From positions 372,001 to 436,000 of the forward strand of contig NZ_MCGQ01000007.1 of the NCBI RefSeq assembly GCF_002242805.1: a stretch of 64,000 bases of DNA. The letters are read 5' to 3'. The number at the start of each line of letters is the position of its first letter. The first letter of the stretch is position 1. Source of the DNA: Streptomyces diastatochromogenes. GTDB lineage: Bacteria; Actinomycetota; Actinomycetes; Streptomycetales; Streptomycetaceae. The translations under genes were made by a program, and so were the position numbers. Below the pieces are notes generated by a model. The model did no database searches, was not told the origin of the DNA, and saw only the letters and a program-made list of their open reading frames with translations. Shown one piece after another: positions 63,860 to 64,000 of this stretch.

Positions 63860-64000
63860 TCAGCGGGGTGCTTCCGAGTCGGGGGGATCGGTTCGCGAGG
63901 GTTCGGTGGGCTGGTGAAGGGCGTCCGTGAGGGGCGAGGGCTCCGGTACGGGTGAGTGGCCGGCCGGCGGGGGCGAGGGCTCGCGCAGGGGCGGCCAGCT
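63860..64000 (-). CDS. C-terminal fragment of a minus-strand gene, possibly PerM/DUF6350
   Basis: The last 46 codons of a gene entering from the right edge read as a Pro/Ser/Glu-rich tail (ending [13 protein letters not shown], stop at 63860-63862). Low-complexity tails of this sort close many Streptomyces membrane proteins. In actinobacteria the gene before purN is usually the DUF6350/PerM membrane protein linked to cell division, which would fit strand and position. The domain itself lies outside the window, so identity is inferred from synteny only. Confidence 0.45.
   Translation of the reverse strand, partial: SWPPLREPSPPPAGHSPVPEPSPLTDALHQPTEPSRTDPPDSEAPR

Overview
This is high-GC actinobacterial DNA, almost certainly Streptomyces. 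Third-codon GC is extreme, GTG and TTG starts are common, and many genes overlap by 1-4 bases. The gene order (sdhCDAB, a DacA-type carboxypeptidase next to an SCO4848-family membrane protein, trpS, glyA, rocD, a glycine-betaine locus, mdh, folD, purH-purN) matches, from memory, the SCO48xx core region of S. coelicolor.

Layout. (1) 1-10.4 kb is an accessory toxin-immunity locus. An exported 2,926-residue RHS/YD-repeat protein ends in a DNA/RNA non-specific endonuclease-like tip. It is followed on the same strand by a SUKH (SMI1/KNR4) protein, its likely immunity partner. Beyond that lie the stub of an IS5-type transposase, a DUF1877 gene and the start of a second SUKH gene. The last ~180 bp at the toxin tip drop to about 49% GC. 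(2) 10.5-18.3 kb encodes cell-envelope functions: an MmpS-like protein, a large PGRP-type amidase with FG-GAP repeats, a GH20 hexosaminidase, several membrane or unknown proteins, and an OHCU-decarboxylase-fold protein that appears to lack its catalytic motif. (3) 18.5-21.9 kb is the succinate dehydrogenase operon. (4) 22-31.9 kb holds a Uma2 nuclease-fold gene, a VOC protein, a three-gene operon (membrane protein, DCC oxidoreductase, TetR) behind two perfect TTGAACnnGTTCAA palindromes, an orphan oligopeptide-binding protein, a metallophosphoesterase, a DacA-like carboxypeptidase, a YihY protein, a DprE2-like reductase and a 2'-5' RNA ligase-like protein. (5) 32-42.6 kb holds trpS, then glyA behind a convincing ZTP (pfl) riboswitch, rocD, a glutathionylspermidine-synthetase-like gene with its lipoprotein partner, a DMT transporter, and a MocR regulator divergent from an AhpD-like operon. 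A MarR regulator and a membrane protein share a long operator-like dyad. (6) 42.7-50 kb is a five-gene osmoprotectant operon, betB-betA-opuAA-opuAB-opuAC: choline oxidation to glycine betaine plus betaine uptake. (7) 50-64 kb holds a LysR/MFS/siderophore-interacting cluster, mdh, a membrane-anchored XRE regulator, folD-DUF3017, an RDD protein, purN-purH, and the tail of a likely PerM/DUF6350 gene.

The best candidate for an under-described system is the RHS nuclease toxin with its mixed immunity array. Second is the TetR-controlled membrane-protein/DCC operon. Several Streptomyces-type palindromic repeats are scattered through the window. One is inserted in frame in a gene, and a neighbouring paralogue shows the uninterrupted state. 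I saw no tRNA, rRNA, CRISPR array or prophage.
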